A stretch of DNA of 64,000 nt, taken from contig JAOTOM010005179.1 in NCBI GenBank assembly GCA_034440615.1, forward strand, positions 1,546,001 to 1,610,000, read 5' to 3'. The translations under genes and the position numbers were made by a program. Below the pieces are notes generated by a model that saw only the letters and a program-made list of their open reading frames with translations, searched no databases and was not told where the DNA came from. Source of the stretch: Ashinkailepas kermadecensis (lineage: Eukaryota > Arthropoda > Thecostraca > Neolepadidae). Shown piece by piece: positions 1 to 13,302 of this stretch (its first letter is position 1; each line of letters starts with the position of its first letter).

Positions 1-406
1 AGTCGAACTGGGCGCTACAAATCGCCGCTAGTTGCGGGAGTGATATTGGTATGTACAGACGTGTATGTGGGTCTGCCTTTAAATAATAGTAAAGTAATTT
101 GGTGGCTTGGCAGTTGGTTAACGTATACAAGTAACTGGGAGCGGCAACTTTGTAGGCAACAACGAAGTATTCACGTTGGCGTCGCAAACTAACTGGAGTT
201 AAAACGGTATTCAAAAGCCTTGGCTTCGTTGAAAGAAAAAGTTAGTTGAATCTCAGAAACACAAAATAATACCTGCTTTTTTAGCAGCACCATATCACAC
301 TGCGATTTCGCTGTCGAGGTGTTCACCATTGCTATAACTTCCTGTCTGGAGAATGGTGAGGAATATTTTTTCCATCAGCAGAGGAAAAGTGTCTCATATT
401 TATGCA
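1..406. other. Unannotated left flank
   Basis: I see no coding frame, RNA gene or repeat in this stretch. It is ordinary mixed-composition DNA leading into the first CT microsatellite. An open frame that begins near 319 only stays open because it enters the CT run. Confidence 0.5.
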
Positions 407-460
<54 letters not shown>

Positions 461-463
461 CTT

Positions 464-548
<85 letters not shown>
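407..548. repeat. (CT)n microsatellite
   Basis: An almost pure CT run interrupted once by a short T-rich segment around 455-470. Frames through it encode Ser-Leu or Arg-Glu dipeptide repeats, which explains the overlapping open frames on both strands here; none is a gene. Confidence 0.95.
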
Positions 549-552
<4 letters not shown>

Positions 553-583
553 GTGTGTTGTTTTGTATACTGTTCAGGGGGAA

Positions 584-722
584 AGTGCCTCCTCAATGTT
601 GGCCTTGTCCCCCCACCCCAATATCAATTTTTTATATGGGACCCGATGTTTGAAATGTACGCCCCAATCCATTTGGGCCCGCCCATTGCCTCCACGTATT
701 GTGCCCCAATAACTTTCAGAAA
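584..722 (+). repeat. Dispersed repeat, copy 1 of 2
   Basis: About 140 bp that aligns by eye with 28992-29128 in the same orientation. Shared landmarks in order are CAATGTTGGC, a C-run, ATGGGA, GCCCCAA, TCCATTTGG and CCCAATAA. The two copies are 28 kb apart and diverged, so this looks like an old interspersed element rather than a recent segmental duplication. Its class is not evident: no coding motif and no clear terminal repeats are visible. Confidence 0.7.
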
Positions 723-742
723 TCAACGCCGCTGTATATACC

Positions 743-762
743 TACACACACACACACACATA

Positions 763-825
<63 letters not shown>

Positions 826-832
826 ATATATG
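743..832. repeat. Compound (CA)n(TA)n microsatellite
   Basis: CA dinucleotides pass into a long TA run and then into TG/TA. It lies directly after the dispersed repeat copy at 584-722. Confidence 0.95.
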
Positions 833-1010
833 TACATCAAACGTCGAAGAATAAAACCGTGGGTCAAGTCCTCACAAGAGGGACATCTGCTCAACAGCGA
901 ACAAGTACGAACCATTAAGTAGATGCCAACTGTTGTGCAATAGAGCTTACCCAGATGCCGACAGTGTGCAAATAAGGCTTCCGTGTGGCCGTGTTGCCAC
1001 CGAGGCCGCA

Positions 1011-1053
1011 GATGCGGACGGTACGGACGGTACGGACGGTACGGACGGTACGC
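1011..1053. repeat. 9-bp tandem repeat GGTACGGAC
   Basis: Four to five tandem copies of GGTACGGAC. Three frames stay open through it because the unit has no stop, but the frames are short and show no other coding sign. Confidence 0.9.
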
Positions 1054-1244
1054 CTGGGGTGCTCGTGCCACAAATCCGTTCAAAAGAACTGACAGCGTCC
1101 GGCGTCTCGCCGTCCAGTCTCCCGGACGTCCTTCCCGCGGCGGCTTTTTACGTCCGCCTATGTGACGATCGTCGACGGAAAGCGTCACGTCGTGACGTCT
1201 CCTGTCCAGTCGCGCGACCGGCGCTTGACAGCACTGGCAGTTTC

Positions 1245-1619
1245 GTGACGGCCCTGTGACGGCTTCACGACGACCCCGTGACGGCCCTGTGATGGTTCTG
1301 TGACGGCCCTGTGACGGCCCCGTGACGGCCCCGTGACGGCCCTGTGACGGCCCTGTGACGGCCCCGTGACGGCCCCGTGACGGCCCTGTGACGGCCCTGT
1401 GACGACCCTGTGACGGCCCTGTGACGGCTCTCTGACAGCCCCGTGACGGCCCTGTGACGGTCCTGTGACGGCCCTGTGACGGCCCCGTGACGGCCCCGCC
1501 ATGGCTCTGTGACGGCCCTGTGACGGCCCTGTGACGACCCCGTGACGGCCCTGTGACGGCCCTGTGACGGCCCCGTGACGGCCCCGTGACGGCCCCGCCA
1601 TGGCTCTGTGACGGCTCTG
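1245..1619. repeat. 11-bp minisatellite GTGACGGCCCY
   Basis: About 34 tandem copies of an 11-bp unit GTGACGGCCCT/C, with scattered changes (GACCCC, GGTTCT, GCTCTC). A variant segment GCCATGGCTCTGTGACGG occurs twice, near 1498 and 1593, so part of the array was duplicated as a block. Eleven is not a multiple of three, and the minus strand lacks stops in all frames, giving several long minus frames rich in Gly-Pro-Ser-Arg. Those are artefacts of the repeat. Confidence 0.95.
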
Positions 1620-1861
1620 GTGGTTTGGTGTGGCGCGTGACCAGGCGGGCCGACCTGGCCGAGTGGCAGGCCGGCGCGGCTGGGCAGGTGCCGTGGGGCC
1701 GGCTCATGTGTCACGCTGACCGCCTCCGCGTCACGCAGACCCGGCCGCCATTCGGTCCCGGCCACACCACTCCCGTGCATCGACTGCCATATCGGCAGAC
1801 AAACTGGCCGCATTTGTCTGTGTGCGACGTATCGCTCCAGAGCACGCGACACGAATTCGAA

Positions 1862-4250
1862 ACATGGTCGTGTGCCTGCATCACGCGCCACATTTAGTGT
1901 GACGCGTGCCAGCAGGTGTGTCAGCCGCTCTTGCGTTTGGTGTAATGTGGTCGTGTGCCTGTAACACGAGTCACGTTTGGTGTAACGTGGTCGTGTGCCT
2001 GTAACACGAGTCACGTTTGGTGTAACGTGGTCGTGTGCCTGTAACACGAGTCACGTTTGGTGTAACGTGGTCGTGTGCCTGTAACACGAGTCACGTTTGG
2101 TGTAACGTGGTCGTGTGCCTGTAACACGAGTCACGTTTGGTGTAATGTGGTCGTGTGCCTGTAACACGAGTCACGTTTGGTGTAACGTGGTCGTGTGCCT
2201 GTAACACGAGTCACGTTTGGTGTAATGTGGTCGTGTGCCTGTAACACGAGTCACGTTTGGTGTAATGTGGTCGTGTGCCTGTAACACGAGTCACGTTTGG
2301 TGTAATGTGGTCGTGTGCCTGTAACACGAGTCACGTTTAGTGGCTCCGTGCAGTGTAACGTGGTCGTGTGCCTGTAACACGAGTCACGTTTAGTGTCTCC
2401 GTGCAGTGTAACGTGGTCGTGTGCCTGTAACACGAGTCACGTTTTGTTAGTGGTGCAGTGTAACGTGGTTGTGTGCCTGTAACGCGAGTCACGTTTAGTG
2501 TCTGTGCAGTGTAACGTGGTCGTGTGCCTTGGTTGGTGTGGTGTAACGTGGTCGTGTCTGTAACACGAGTCACGTTTGTTTTGCAGTGTAACGTGGTCGT
2601 GTGCCTGTAACACGAGTCACGTTTGAGTGTAACGTGGTCGTGTGCCTGTAACACGAGTCACGTTTGTGCTGTGCAGTGTAACGTGGTCGTGTGCCTGTAA
2701 CACGAGTCACGTTTAGTGTCTCCGTGCAGTGTAACGTGGTCGTGTGCCTGTAACACGAGTCACGTTAGTGTCGTGCAGTGTAACGTGGTCGTGTGCCTGT
2801 AACACGAGTCATGTTCGTGGTGTAACGTGGTCGTTGCTGTAACACGAGTCACGTGTGTGGTCTGCAGTGTAACGTGGTCGTGTGCCTGTAACACGAGTCA
2901 CGTTTAGTGTCTCCGTGCAGTGTAACGTGGTCGTGTGCCTGTAACACGAGTCACGTTTGGTGTAATGTGGTCGTGTGCCTGTAACACGAGTCACGTTTGG
3001 TGTAACGTGGTCGTGTGCCTGTAACACGAGTCACGTTTGGTGTAATGTGGTCGTGTGCCTGTAACACGAGTCACGTTTGGTGTAACGTGGTCGTGTGCCT
3101 GTAACACGAGTCACGTTTGGTATGTGTTGTAAAGTGTTCGTGGTAACGTGGTCGTGTGCCTGTAACACGAGTCACGTTTGGTGTAACGTGGTCGTGTGCC
3201 TGTAACACGAGTCACGTTTGAGTGTAACGTGGTCGTGTGCCTGTAACACGAGTCACGTTTGGTGTAATGTGGTCGTGTGCCTGTAACACGAGTCACGTTT
3301 GGTGTAACGTGGTCGTGTGCCTGTAACACGAGTCACGTTTGGTGTAATGTGGTCGTGTGCCTGTAACACGAGTCACGTTTGGTGTAACGTGGTCGTGTGC
3401 CTGTAACACGAGTCACGTTTGGTGTAATGTGGTCGTGTGCCTGTAACACGAGTCACGTTTGGTGTAACGTGGTCGTGTGCCTGTAACACGAGTCACGTTT
3501 AGTGTCTCCGTGCAGTGTAACGTGGTCGTGTGCCTGTAACACGAGTCACGTTTAGTGTCTTAGTGCAGTGTAACGTGGTCGTGTGCCTGTAACACGAGTC
3601 ACGTTTAGTGTCTCCGTGCAGTGTAACGTGGTCGTGTGCCTGTAACACGAGTCACGTTTAGTGTCTTAGTGCAGTGTAACGTGGTCGTGTGCCTGTAACA
3701 CGAGTCACGTTTAGTGTCTCCGTGCAGTGTAACGTGGTCGTGTTGTAACACGAGTCACGTTTAGTGTCTTAGTGCAGTGTAACGTGGTCGTGTGCCTGTA
3801 ACACGAGTCACATTTAGTGTTAAATTTTAGTGCAGTGTAACGTGGTCGTGTGCCTGTAACACGAGTCACGTTTAGTGTCTTAGTGCAGTGTAACGTGGTC
3901 GTGTGCCTGTAACACGAGTCACGTTTAGTGTCTCCGTGCAGTGTAACGTGGTCGTGTGCCTGTAACACGAGTCACGTTTAGTGTCTCCGTGCAGTGTAAC
4001 GTGGTCGTGTGCCTGTAACACGAGTCACGTTTAGTGTCTTAGTGCAGTGTAACGTGGTCGTGTGCCTGTAACACGAGTCACGTTTGGTGTAACGTGGTCG
4101 TGTGCCTGTAACACGAGTCACGTTTAGTGTCTTAGTGCAGTGTAACGTGGTCGTGTGCCTGTAACACGAGTCACATTTAGTGTCTCCGTGCAGTGTAACG
4201 TGGTTGTGTGCCTGCACCACGAGTCACGTGTAGTGGCTCCGTGTAGCGTA
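1862..4250. repeat. 40/53-bp minisatellite with hairpin-like units
   Basis: Roughly fifty tandem units. The basic 40-bp unit contains AACGTGGTCGTG, the spacer TGCCTGTAA and then CACGAGTCACGTT. The two flanking blocks are imperfect reverse complements, so each unit could fold. A second form is 53 bp because TAGTGTCTCCGTGCAG (or TCTTAGTGCAG) replaces the short linker. The 40-bp form fills about 1935-2330 and 2940-3490; the 53-bp form dominates 2340-2900 and 3490-4240. Neighbouring variants often alternate, which suggests higher-order dimers. The left end (1862-1935) and right end (4200-4250) are degenerate. Confidence 0.95.
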
Positions 4251-4461
4251 GCTTGGCGTTTAACCACAGTCCGACTGCAATGGCGAGATATTCCAACATC
4301 ACAATTATAATGGGTGCTCAGGGTAACCCCGTGAAGTATCAACCTACCTACAAATAGTACCTCGCGATATCCTCAATACACCTACAAAAATTTACCAAAA
4401 CTCCATTGTGGTCTCCCGGAGCCTGCCAAATTCTTGATTCATCACTTGTCCATTTATTATT

Positions 4462-6299
<1,838 letters not shown>

Positions 6300-7010
6300 A
6301 AAATGGCATAGCATGCACACATCTTGGATATGAAATGAGCATTTGATACAGTGAACATAAACATTCTACTTGGGAAATAAATTCCTTGGGGATTGAAGGC
6401 GGGATGTATCCAATTACAGAATCATATTTGACAACTCGATTTCAGAGAACCAGAGTACACGAAGTACATTCGAATCTGAAGCCTGTCAAAATAGCCGTAC
6501 CACAGGGTTCAATATTGGACCCTCTTATTTATTACCTATTTCAATGATCCATCAAACGTAACTCTTGAAGATTAATTTTACCTTTTTGCAGATGATACTG
6601 CTGTCCCATTTGTAGGTAAAACTGGGACTGATTTACAACATGACATATATTATGTTCTTCCAAAAATTGCTAAATGGTTTCTGCAAACCGATTGACTTTA
6701 AACGTATCAAAAACTGGCTACCAATTATGCTCTATGATCCCTTATGAAAACCTGGATGTTATAATATATAACCATCCGATATGAAAGAAGTATGTGTCAA
6801 GTATTTAGGAATTCTGGTGGATGTAAATGTATATCCTAGTATTAACCTTACCTTACGTTATTGGCGTTTTGCGATATTGTACAACCAGAATGCCTATATT
6901 AGCATGCTCTTTTGTCATTTTCCGCACGCTAAATTTTACCAGTCATCTCTTTTCCAACGCATTGTGATCACAGGTGCGAAAGTGTACTTCACCTGAAATC
7001 AATGGCTTCC
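6300..7010 (+). mobile_element. Decayed LINE reverse-transcriptase fragment
   Basis: Translated in pieces over shifting + frames, this stretch shows successive landmarks of a non-LTR reverse transcriptase: AFDTVN at 6339, then VPQGSI at 6497, then ADDTAV (the YADD/FADD catalytic motif) at 6588, then KYLGI near 6805. The order and spacing fit Jockey/CR1-type RT domains. Stops and frame changes between the motifs mean it is long dead. Neither end can be placed accurately; no target-site duplication or tail was found. Confidence 0.75.
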
Positions 7011-7279
7011 CCGAAATTTCGAGATAGCAGAGTTGTTCGTCTTGCTGAAAGAACAATATTACCTGAGTTTGGTGTTGATCTGCTAACGCTACTCCGAATG
7101 GCGGCATTTTGAATATTTTGGAACATTAGCATTTTTTATCCGTTCCAAGTCATGGCCTTTAATGATCTTTTCCTGCAATTTATACGAGACGTGCAAAGAG
7201 GATGCATAAGAAAGTTCTGGAAGTTTCGTGCATCTGCTTCTACTCATTCGGCCTCCATCACGGAAAACCTGAGGGGCTC

Positions 7280-7301
7280 TCAAGGTCAAGGTCAAGGTCA
7301 A
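7280..7301 (+). promoter_or_regulatory. Overlapping TCAAGGTCA sites
   Basis: Three overlapping copies of TCAAGGTCA begin at 7280, 7286 and 7292. This nonamer is the known monomer site of FTZ-F1/SF-1-type nuclear receptors, with ERR sites being close. The overlap follows from a 6-bp repeat AAGGTC, so the cluster may simply be a microsatellite. It is about 9.8 kb upstream of the Dfd start codon. Function is inference only. Confidence 0.25.
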
Positions 7302-7815
7302 GGCCCTGTGAGAGCTAACTAAAGTCATAAAAGTAATGAACCGAACGGATCAAATCAGACAAAATTAGTCCAACCTCAACTAAAAAAAAACAGGCAAATG
7401 ACGACAAAGCAGATAAAGGTGACCAAATCAGATCAAACAGCAATTAAACCATGAACCAGCCAGACCAAATCAGACTAAAAGTATACGCCCCAGGTTAGGA
7501 CCTAACATATTTCAAATCCAGAAGACATGAAACTAAGAAGCACACCCATGTAATCTAGACTAATAACTCAGCTGAAGTCGTTTGGCAAAGGTTGATTTAC
7601 TGTTGTTCAATCGGATCAGCCTGTCTTGTTGTAATCCTTTGCCTAATTTGGTCCATTCACCTGCAACACGACTGGCCTATTGTTCTAGTTTCACCCAGTG
7701 CTTTGTCTTGACATTATGCACTGAAGATGTGAGTGAAATTGAATTATAGTCATACAAAATGAAACCCTTCCGTTACACATTCCTTGAATGACATGAATAT
7801 CAGCTTGCTGTCATG

Positions 7816-7847
7816 CATCCTTTGTAGGTGCCTACCTACAAAGGATG
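7816..7847. repeat. Perfect 14-bp inverted repeat with 4-nt loop
   Basis: Arms CATCCTTTGTAGGT and ACCTACAAAGGATG are exact reverse complements around GCCT. No U-tract or coding context follows, so it is not annotated as a terminator. Confidence 0.9.
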
Positions 7848-9439
7848 GTGCCTACTACCCATCTGTCTGAAACCTGTTTATCTGGTGGAGATACAAAACT
7901 TCGTGTGGCTGATAAATTCGACCAGTTGTCCTTCAGTGAGAATTTTAGCAAAACAATGATTGTCAAACAATGACACTGGCATTGTCAAAGGAAGCACTTA
8001 CTAGATTTGGTAATTCAGCAGGCACTGTAGCTTGGATGAAAATCCACGTGGACCAATGTATCAGATCGGCAACTTTGTAAACATTTTTCCTATACAGGCA
8101 CATTTCTTCACCTAGGAACATACCATAACGCGTGATTTATCTTAAGCACATCACAATGTTTGAACCAAGCTGATTGTGCTATCATGAGGTCATGGCCCTA
8201 CGAGTCCATCTAGCAAAATATCATCCAGCACTCAACTGTACATGGAACTATGGGGTAGCACAGGCCAGTGGCCACTGTCATGTTTCATCACCTGCCTTCC
8301 CGGATGCATCCCAGTAGTCTGCCTAACCAAATGGCAGCGATCGCCACTTCAAGATCAGACCAGGGCCGCCTTCCCGTCATGAAGCATGCACCGCACGATG
8401 GTGTGCACCGCTCATAGTGTGGTCCCCGTTCCTCTTCATACTTCGTGAACCTACGAACACTTTTCGAAACAGAGCATGACAATGGGAGGAAGGTGGTGTA
8501 TACTTGTCAGCCCGTTTCCAGCATACATGAGCTTGCGGAGCCTGGTAGTGTGCTCTTAAAGTCCGTGTTTAGACTTAATTCAATTTCAAACTGGTTGGAA
8601 AGAGTCCTTTTCTGGTACTTCCTCGTGGAAACAAAGTGTATTCCGATCTGAGATAGAGTGCTAGGTGTTTGTGTATGGGGCGTGGGGGGTGGGGGGGGGG
8701 GCTTCTACATTTTTGTTTGCACAGTTTATTATTTTCTGCCTTTGCAGAGATGTGTTTGTTTTTATTTTATTCTTCTCTATGCTGCTTCAATATCACGACT
8801 TGGGACGGATGCCTTCATCGAGATGCATCTGAAGTATGGACTCCATATTCAAAAGGCGGATCCAGCCGGCCATCTGGGGAAGGCGGGGTGGAGTCACATC
8901 GGCTTGATAATTGAAGTACTTTGGTCAACCGAATACTTTTATCTGATTTCGAAGAGCTCCTCAATCTTGCGACAACATCAAAATGAGTATGTTTACCCCA
9001 ATGCTGTCTGGATAAGTTATGCCAAAAATTGAGCACCATCGGGCAAACCTACAATGTTTCCTGACGTTCGGTTAACTTTGAAAGCGTGAATCAAGAAATA
9101 AAAATCGAAAGGAACAGACATGTCCCATTGGTTTTTATACATTATTCTGAGTAAGATACATAACAGATTTCACAGAATTTGACGTATATGGAATACATTA
9201 AAACTTAGTTTTGTCTGATAAAATATATTCCGATTTTGAGGAGGTTGCCAAATTTGAGTTCACATTGGACTGCCGGTGGAGACGCCTCTAAAAGAACCTA
9301 ACAAGTGATTGCAGAGTGGAAATCATCGGCATCATGAGATATATATGTCAGCTTTTCCAGCTTCAATGGACGTGTTTTTTTCTACAAGTCGGTGTTGTTG
9401 AGTCAGGAAACCTTTTGCTACTGTGGATGTCTCTCGCCA

Positions 9440-9600
9440 ACCCTGCGACCTATCCAGTTATCACTGTACACATGCCAAGCGCGCTTCAGGTATACACAGC
9501 GAACATAAGGTAACCGTTATCCTGCACACTGCGACCTATCCAGTTATCAGCAGAACCGCTTTGCACGTGCCAAACACGCTTCAGGTATACCTAACCGGTA
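9440..9600. repeat. Two-copy tandem duplication, about 87 bp
   Basis: GCGACCTATCCAGTTATCA occurs at about 9444 and 9531, each followed by a related CACGCTTCAGGTATAC-like segment. A third partial start, CCCTGCGAC, lies near 9636. Confidence 0.75.
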
Positions 9601-10352
9601 GCAGCATGCCATGCCATTTCTACATTCACCGTCGAAGCCCTGCGACGTTCTTCAAGCGCCACCCATACGCATCCAATGAGCTATTGCTGCATCTGTTTCG
9701 ACTGAGCTGGAATTCTGCTCCACCCAAATTAAGATTACCCCAATAGCCATCTCATTGAGAATCTCTGTCTTACCCCCCCCCCCCTTAGCTTCCTCCCACT
9801 TCCGAGCCTTCAATTTACGTGCCCTATTAGAGGGCATAGCCTTTCATCGTGGCATATAGCCTGTTCAAGATGCGGCCAACAGTTTTCATAGCTGAAGAGC
9901 TCCTATAATTGTTGTTTTTGACAGTCTCCTTTAAGCAGGCTCTTTCCAGGAAACGCAATTGCCACAACGCCAACTTTTTATAACTGCTAGTGTTGCACTG
10001 GCAAAAACAAATAGTGGTACCTTAAGATGCAAGTGGCCAAATATCCTAAATGATGGGTTGAGTTAGGGGGAGGGCATATGTTAATCATGAACATGTTTTT
10101 TTAATGTTCTTGCCATTATGAATAAAGTTTGTAGTGACTGTCGGCGTAAAATAAAACAGATCTCCTAATCGGACGCGCCGAACATATGAAGGGGCTTGTG
10201 AGACAAGCTCGATTCATAAACTTCCCAGTCGACCATTGTATGACCCACAACGTATGACCCACAACGAACAAATTACTTTCCTGAGCCATTCATCCAAGAA
10301 ACGTGCTATGATTTGGCATGATTTTTTTTAAATGAAAGAATTGCATTCCTTG

Positions 10353-10518
10353 GAGTTGATTTGGTTGGCTGGTTGTGGCTTTACGACACGATCAGCACCG
10401 GGGGCCACACGGCGTCGCCAGCCTCTCATCCTCGCAGGAAGGGCGGGCGCCGCGGGGAATCGAACCCCGTACCTCCGGCATGCCAGACGCCCAGCCTAAC
10501 TGCCGAGCTAACGGGGCC
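10353..10518 (-). mobile_element. tRNA-derived SINE
   Basis: Read on the minus strand, the element starts at about 10518 with a tRNA-like head: TTAGCTCGGCAGTTAGG fits an A box, and GGGGTTCGATTCCCC (10454-10468) is a near-perfect T-arm with B box. The anticodon arm is imperfect, so this is not a working tRNA gene. The body continues to a tail, TCGTAAAGCCACAACCAGCC then AACC, at 10353-10395. Related tails without heads lie at 15903-15965 and 40650-40692, all on the same strand. A minus open frame running through the element is not a gene. Confidence 0.8.
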
Positions 10519-11534
10519 TCTAAAGTTGACCTAGAATAACTACCGAGCACCCTGCTAATAACTACTATGAGTAGAATATTGGCCGAGGCACGCATCACCA
10601 GCCTCGCAGCTACCTTCTGCCTGGCCGACGCGGTCGGCTGGTCGCGCTCATCACACAATGGCGCGCTCCGCTAAACATAAGAACAATCGTCGCGTGCCTA
10701 TGTTACCAATGGACACAGTCGACCACTTGGGACGCCGGGGCACCCTGCACACCACGCGCCACCACCGAGGGGCTCGGACTTGCAACTCATCTGTGCACGA
10801 CGCTAAAAATGTGCCAGTATCGGGTCCACAGCAGAAACACAAGAGAAACCATTAATCTTGGCTGGGCCGACATGCAGCAATGATTCCGGCCGGCCATGGC
10901 GGCGGCCGGTCGGCAGTCGCGCGGCCGCCTTCCTCACGAGAGGTGCTGCTGTGCCGGTCCGGTGCTGTGCGCGCCGCCCCCTCAGCAGAGGTGCTGCTGT
11001 GTCCGTCCGGTGTTGTGTGCGCCTCCCCTCAGGAGAGGTGGTGCCGTCCCTGTCCGGTGTTGTGCGCGCCGCCAATCGCATCGGACGGACGCCGGCCCGG
11101 CACGGAAGTATGTGGCGCCAGCCGGGAAAACACGCGCAGGTAACCGAGAGAGTGGTGGCCACCGCCGGTCGGGCCGACGTGGCCAGCGATTGTGCGTGGT
11201 CTCAGAGGTGTGAGCTGGCGTGTGGTGCGAGTACTGTGAGTCGGGGATAAGTGCAGCACAGCTACAGGTATGGCGTGGCAACCATCACTCCGCGTGGTCT
11301 CCAGGAGGGCGGACTGTTTGGGGCGGCATCGAAACTTATTGCCAACTTCGAGGCGCTTACATTGAAAAGTGTATATACTGTACTGCAATAACCGACAAAC
11401 GGACTTAAATTACACTGCCGTGATGATGATACGAAATTCTTCTGCAATACTCTGCTAGACAAGCAAAGGTCATGCAACTTGAGAGCAAATAAGCAAAGCA
11501 ACCCAAGACTACCTTTGAGCTGACCTGTCCTCTT
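10519..11534. other. GC-rich stretch with a small 48-bp repeat
   Basis: Frames of 60-130 codons are open on both strands because the DNA is GC-rich; none shows a domain or agrees with another in codon use. Within it, 10937-11080 holds three diverged copies of a 48-bp unit beginning GTGCTGCTGTG and ending GGAGAGGTG-like. No RNA gene seen. Confidence 0.5.
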
Positions 11535-11947
11535 GCCACAGGCCGGACTATGCGCACCTCTTGCCACAGGCCGGACTATGCGGATCTCCTGCCACATACC
11601 GGACAATGCGGACTTCCTGCCACCGGCCGGACTATGCGGACCTAGTGCCACTGACCGGACTATGCGGACCTAGTGCCACTGACCGGACTATGCGGACCTA
11701 GTGCCACTGACCGGACTATGCGGACCTAGTGCCACTAACCGGACTATGCGGACTTCTTCCCACAGGCCGGATTATGCAGACCTGGTGCCACTGACCGGAC
11801 TATGCGGACCTAGTGCCACTAACCGGACTATGCGGACCTATTGCCACAGACCGGACTATGCGGACCTAGTGCCACTGACCGGACTATGCGGACCTAGTGC
11901 CACTAGGCCGGACTATGCAGACCTCTTGCCACAGGCGGGACTATGCA
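11535..11947. repeat. 28-bp minisatellite with CCGGACTATGCGGAC core
   Basis: About 14 copies of a roughly 28-bp unit, core CCGGACTATGCGGACCTAGT followed by GCCACTGA/GCCACTAA/GCCACAGG. Edge copies are more diverged (CTCTTGCCACAGG). Repetitive peptides such as LCGPSATNRTMRT in + frames come from the repeat. Confidence 0.95.
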
Positions 11948-12209
11948 GACGAACATATCGTTGACGGCAATAAGACACATCTTCTCACCCAATTCGCGTT
12001 CAACTGTTCCCTATCAAGTTGTCAGTGTGCCTTACCTAGTCAAACACTGCCTGCACCTCTGCTAATGAAAGCAAAAAGACTTGGCGTACGTAAACACGCC
12101 GAGGCGATGCGGGCATTTATGAAATTGTCTCGGCGTCGGTGTGGACTGGCGTCGGCAGATGGTGGCGCTGGCTGAGTCAGCATGTGTCGCGGCCGCTTGC
12201 AGTGCTGCA

Positions 12210-13292
12210 CGCTGCCAGCCGGCCGTCGTGCCGCGCCTGTTCCAACCGGCCGTGGTCAGAAGGACACCGCCAGCCGGCCGTCGTGCCGCGCCTGTTCCAA
12301 CCGGCCCTGGTCAGCAGGACACTGCCAGCCGGCCGTCGTGCCGCGCCTGTTCCAACCGGCCCTGGTCAGCAGGACACTGCCAGCCGGCCGTCGTGCCGCG
12401 CCTGTTCCAACCGGCCCTGGTCAGCAGGACACCGCCAGCCGGCCGTCGTGCCGCGCCTGTTCCAACCGGCCGTGGTCAGCAGGACACTGCCAGCCGGCCG
12501 TCGTGCCGCGCCTGTTCCAACCGGCCCTGGTCAGCAGGACACTGCCAGCCGGCCGTCGTGCCGCGCCTGTTCCAACCGGCCCTGGTCAGCAGGACACTGC
12601 CAGCCGGCCGTCGTGCCGCGCCTGTTCCAACCGGCCCTGGTCAGCAGGACACCGCCAGCCGGCCGTGGTCAGCAGGACACTGCCAGCCGGCCGTCGTGCC
12701 GCGCCTGTTCCAACCGGCCGTGGTCAGCAGGACACCGCCAGCCGGCCGTCGTGCCGCGCCTGTTCCAACCGGCCGTGGTCAGCAGGACACCGCCAGCCGG
12801 CCGTCGTGCCGCGCCTGTTCCAACCGGCCGTGGTCAGAAGGACACCGCCAGCCGGCCGTCGTGCCGCGCCTGTTCCAACCGGCCCTGGTCAGCAGGACAC
12901 CGCCAGCCGGCCGTCGTGCCGCGCCTGTTCCAACCGGCCGTGGTCAGAAGGACACCGCCAGCCGGCCGTCGTGCCGCGCCTGTTCCAACCGGCCGTGGTC
13001 AGCAGGACACCGCCAGCCGGCCGTGGTCAGCAGGACACCGCCAGCCGGCCGTCGTGCCGCGCCTGTTCCAACCGGCCCTGGTCAGCAGGACACCGCCAGC
13101 CGGCCGTCGTGCCGCGCCTGTTCCAACCGGCCGTGGTCAGCATGGGTACATCTGACTCAGTCTCGGCCGTGGTCAGCAGGACACCGACAGCCGGCCGTCG
13201 TGCCGCGCCTGTTCCAACCTGCCGTGGTCAGCAGGACACCGCCAGCCGGCCGTCGTGCCGCGCCTGTTCCAACCAGCCCTGGTCAGCAGGAC
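12210..13292. repeat. 55-bp GC-rich minisatellite
   Basis: About 19 copies of a 55-bp unit that runs CCAGCCGGCCGTCGTGCC, CGCCTGTTCCAACCGGCC, then GTGGTCAGCAGGACACCG with C/T and G/C variants. Shortened units occur near 12655 and 13020, where CCAGCCGGCC is followed directly by GTGGTCAGCAGG. The unit has no stop on the + strand, and 55 is not a multiple of three, so all three + frames are open for 338-402 codons and cycle through the same three peptides. A protein coding gene would not keep all frames open; I treat these as artefacts. Confidence 0.95.
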
Positions 13293-13302
13293 GGTACATC
13301 TG

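Larger units (their letters stand above)
7090..10350. other. Unannotated intergenic stretch
   Basis: No gene recognised. It holds a run of AAGGTC repeats (7280-7301), a short perfect hairpin (7816-7847), a long G-run near 8680-8701 on the plus strand, a C-run near 9774-9784 and a small tandem duplication (9440-9600), described separately where useful. A 124-codon + frame at 8658 starts in the G-run and has no recognisable domain. Confidence 0.5.

Noticed and set aside
7816..7847. Transcription terminator
   Set aside because: The hairpin lacks a following T-run and the genome is eukaryotic, so a Rho-independent terminator has no meaning here.
10448..10518. Functional tRNA-Ala or tRNA-Pro gene on the minus strand
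   Set aside because: The T-arm is good, but the anticodon stem is mismatched and the acceptor ends do not pair well. The SINE tail attached to it explains it better.
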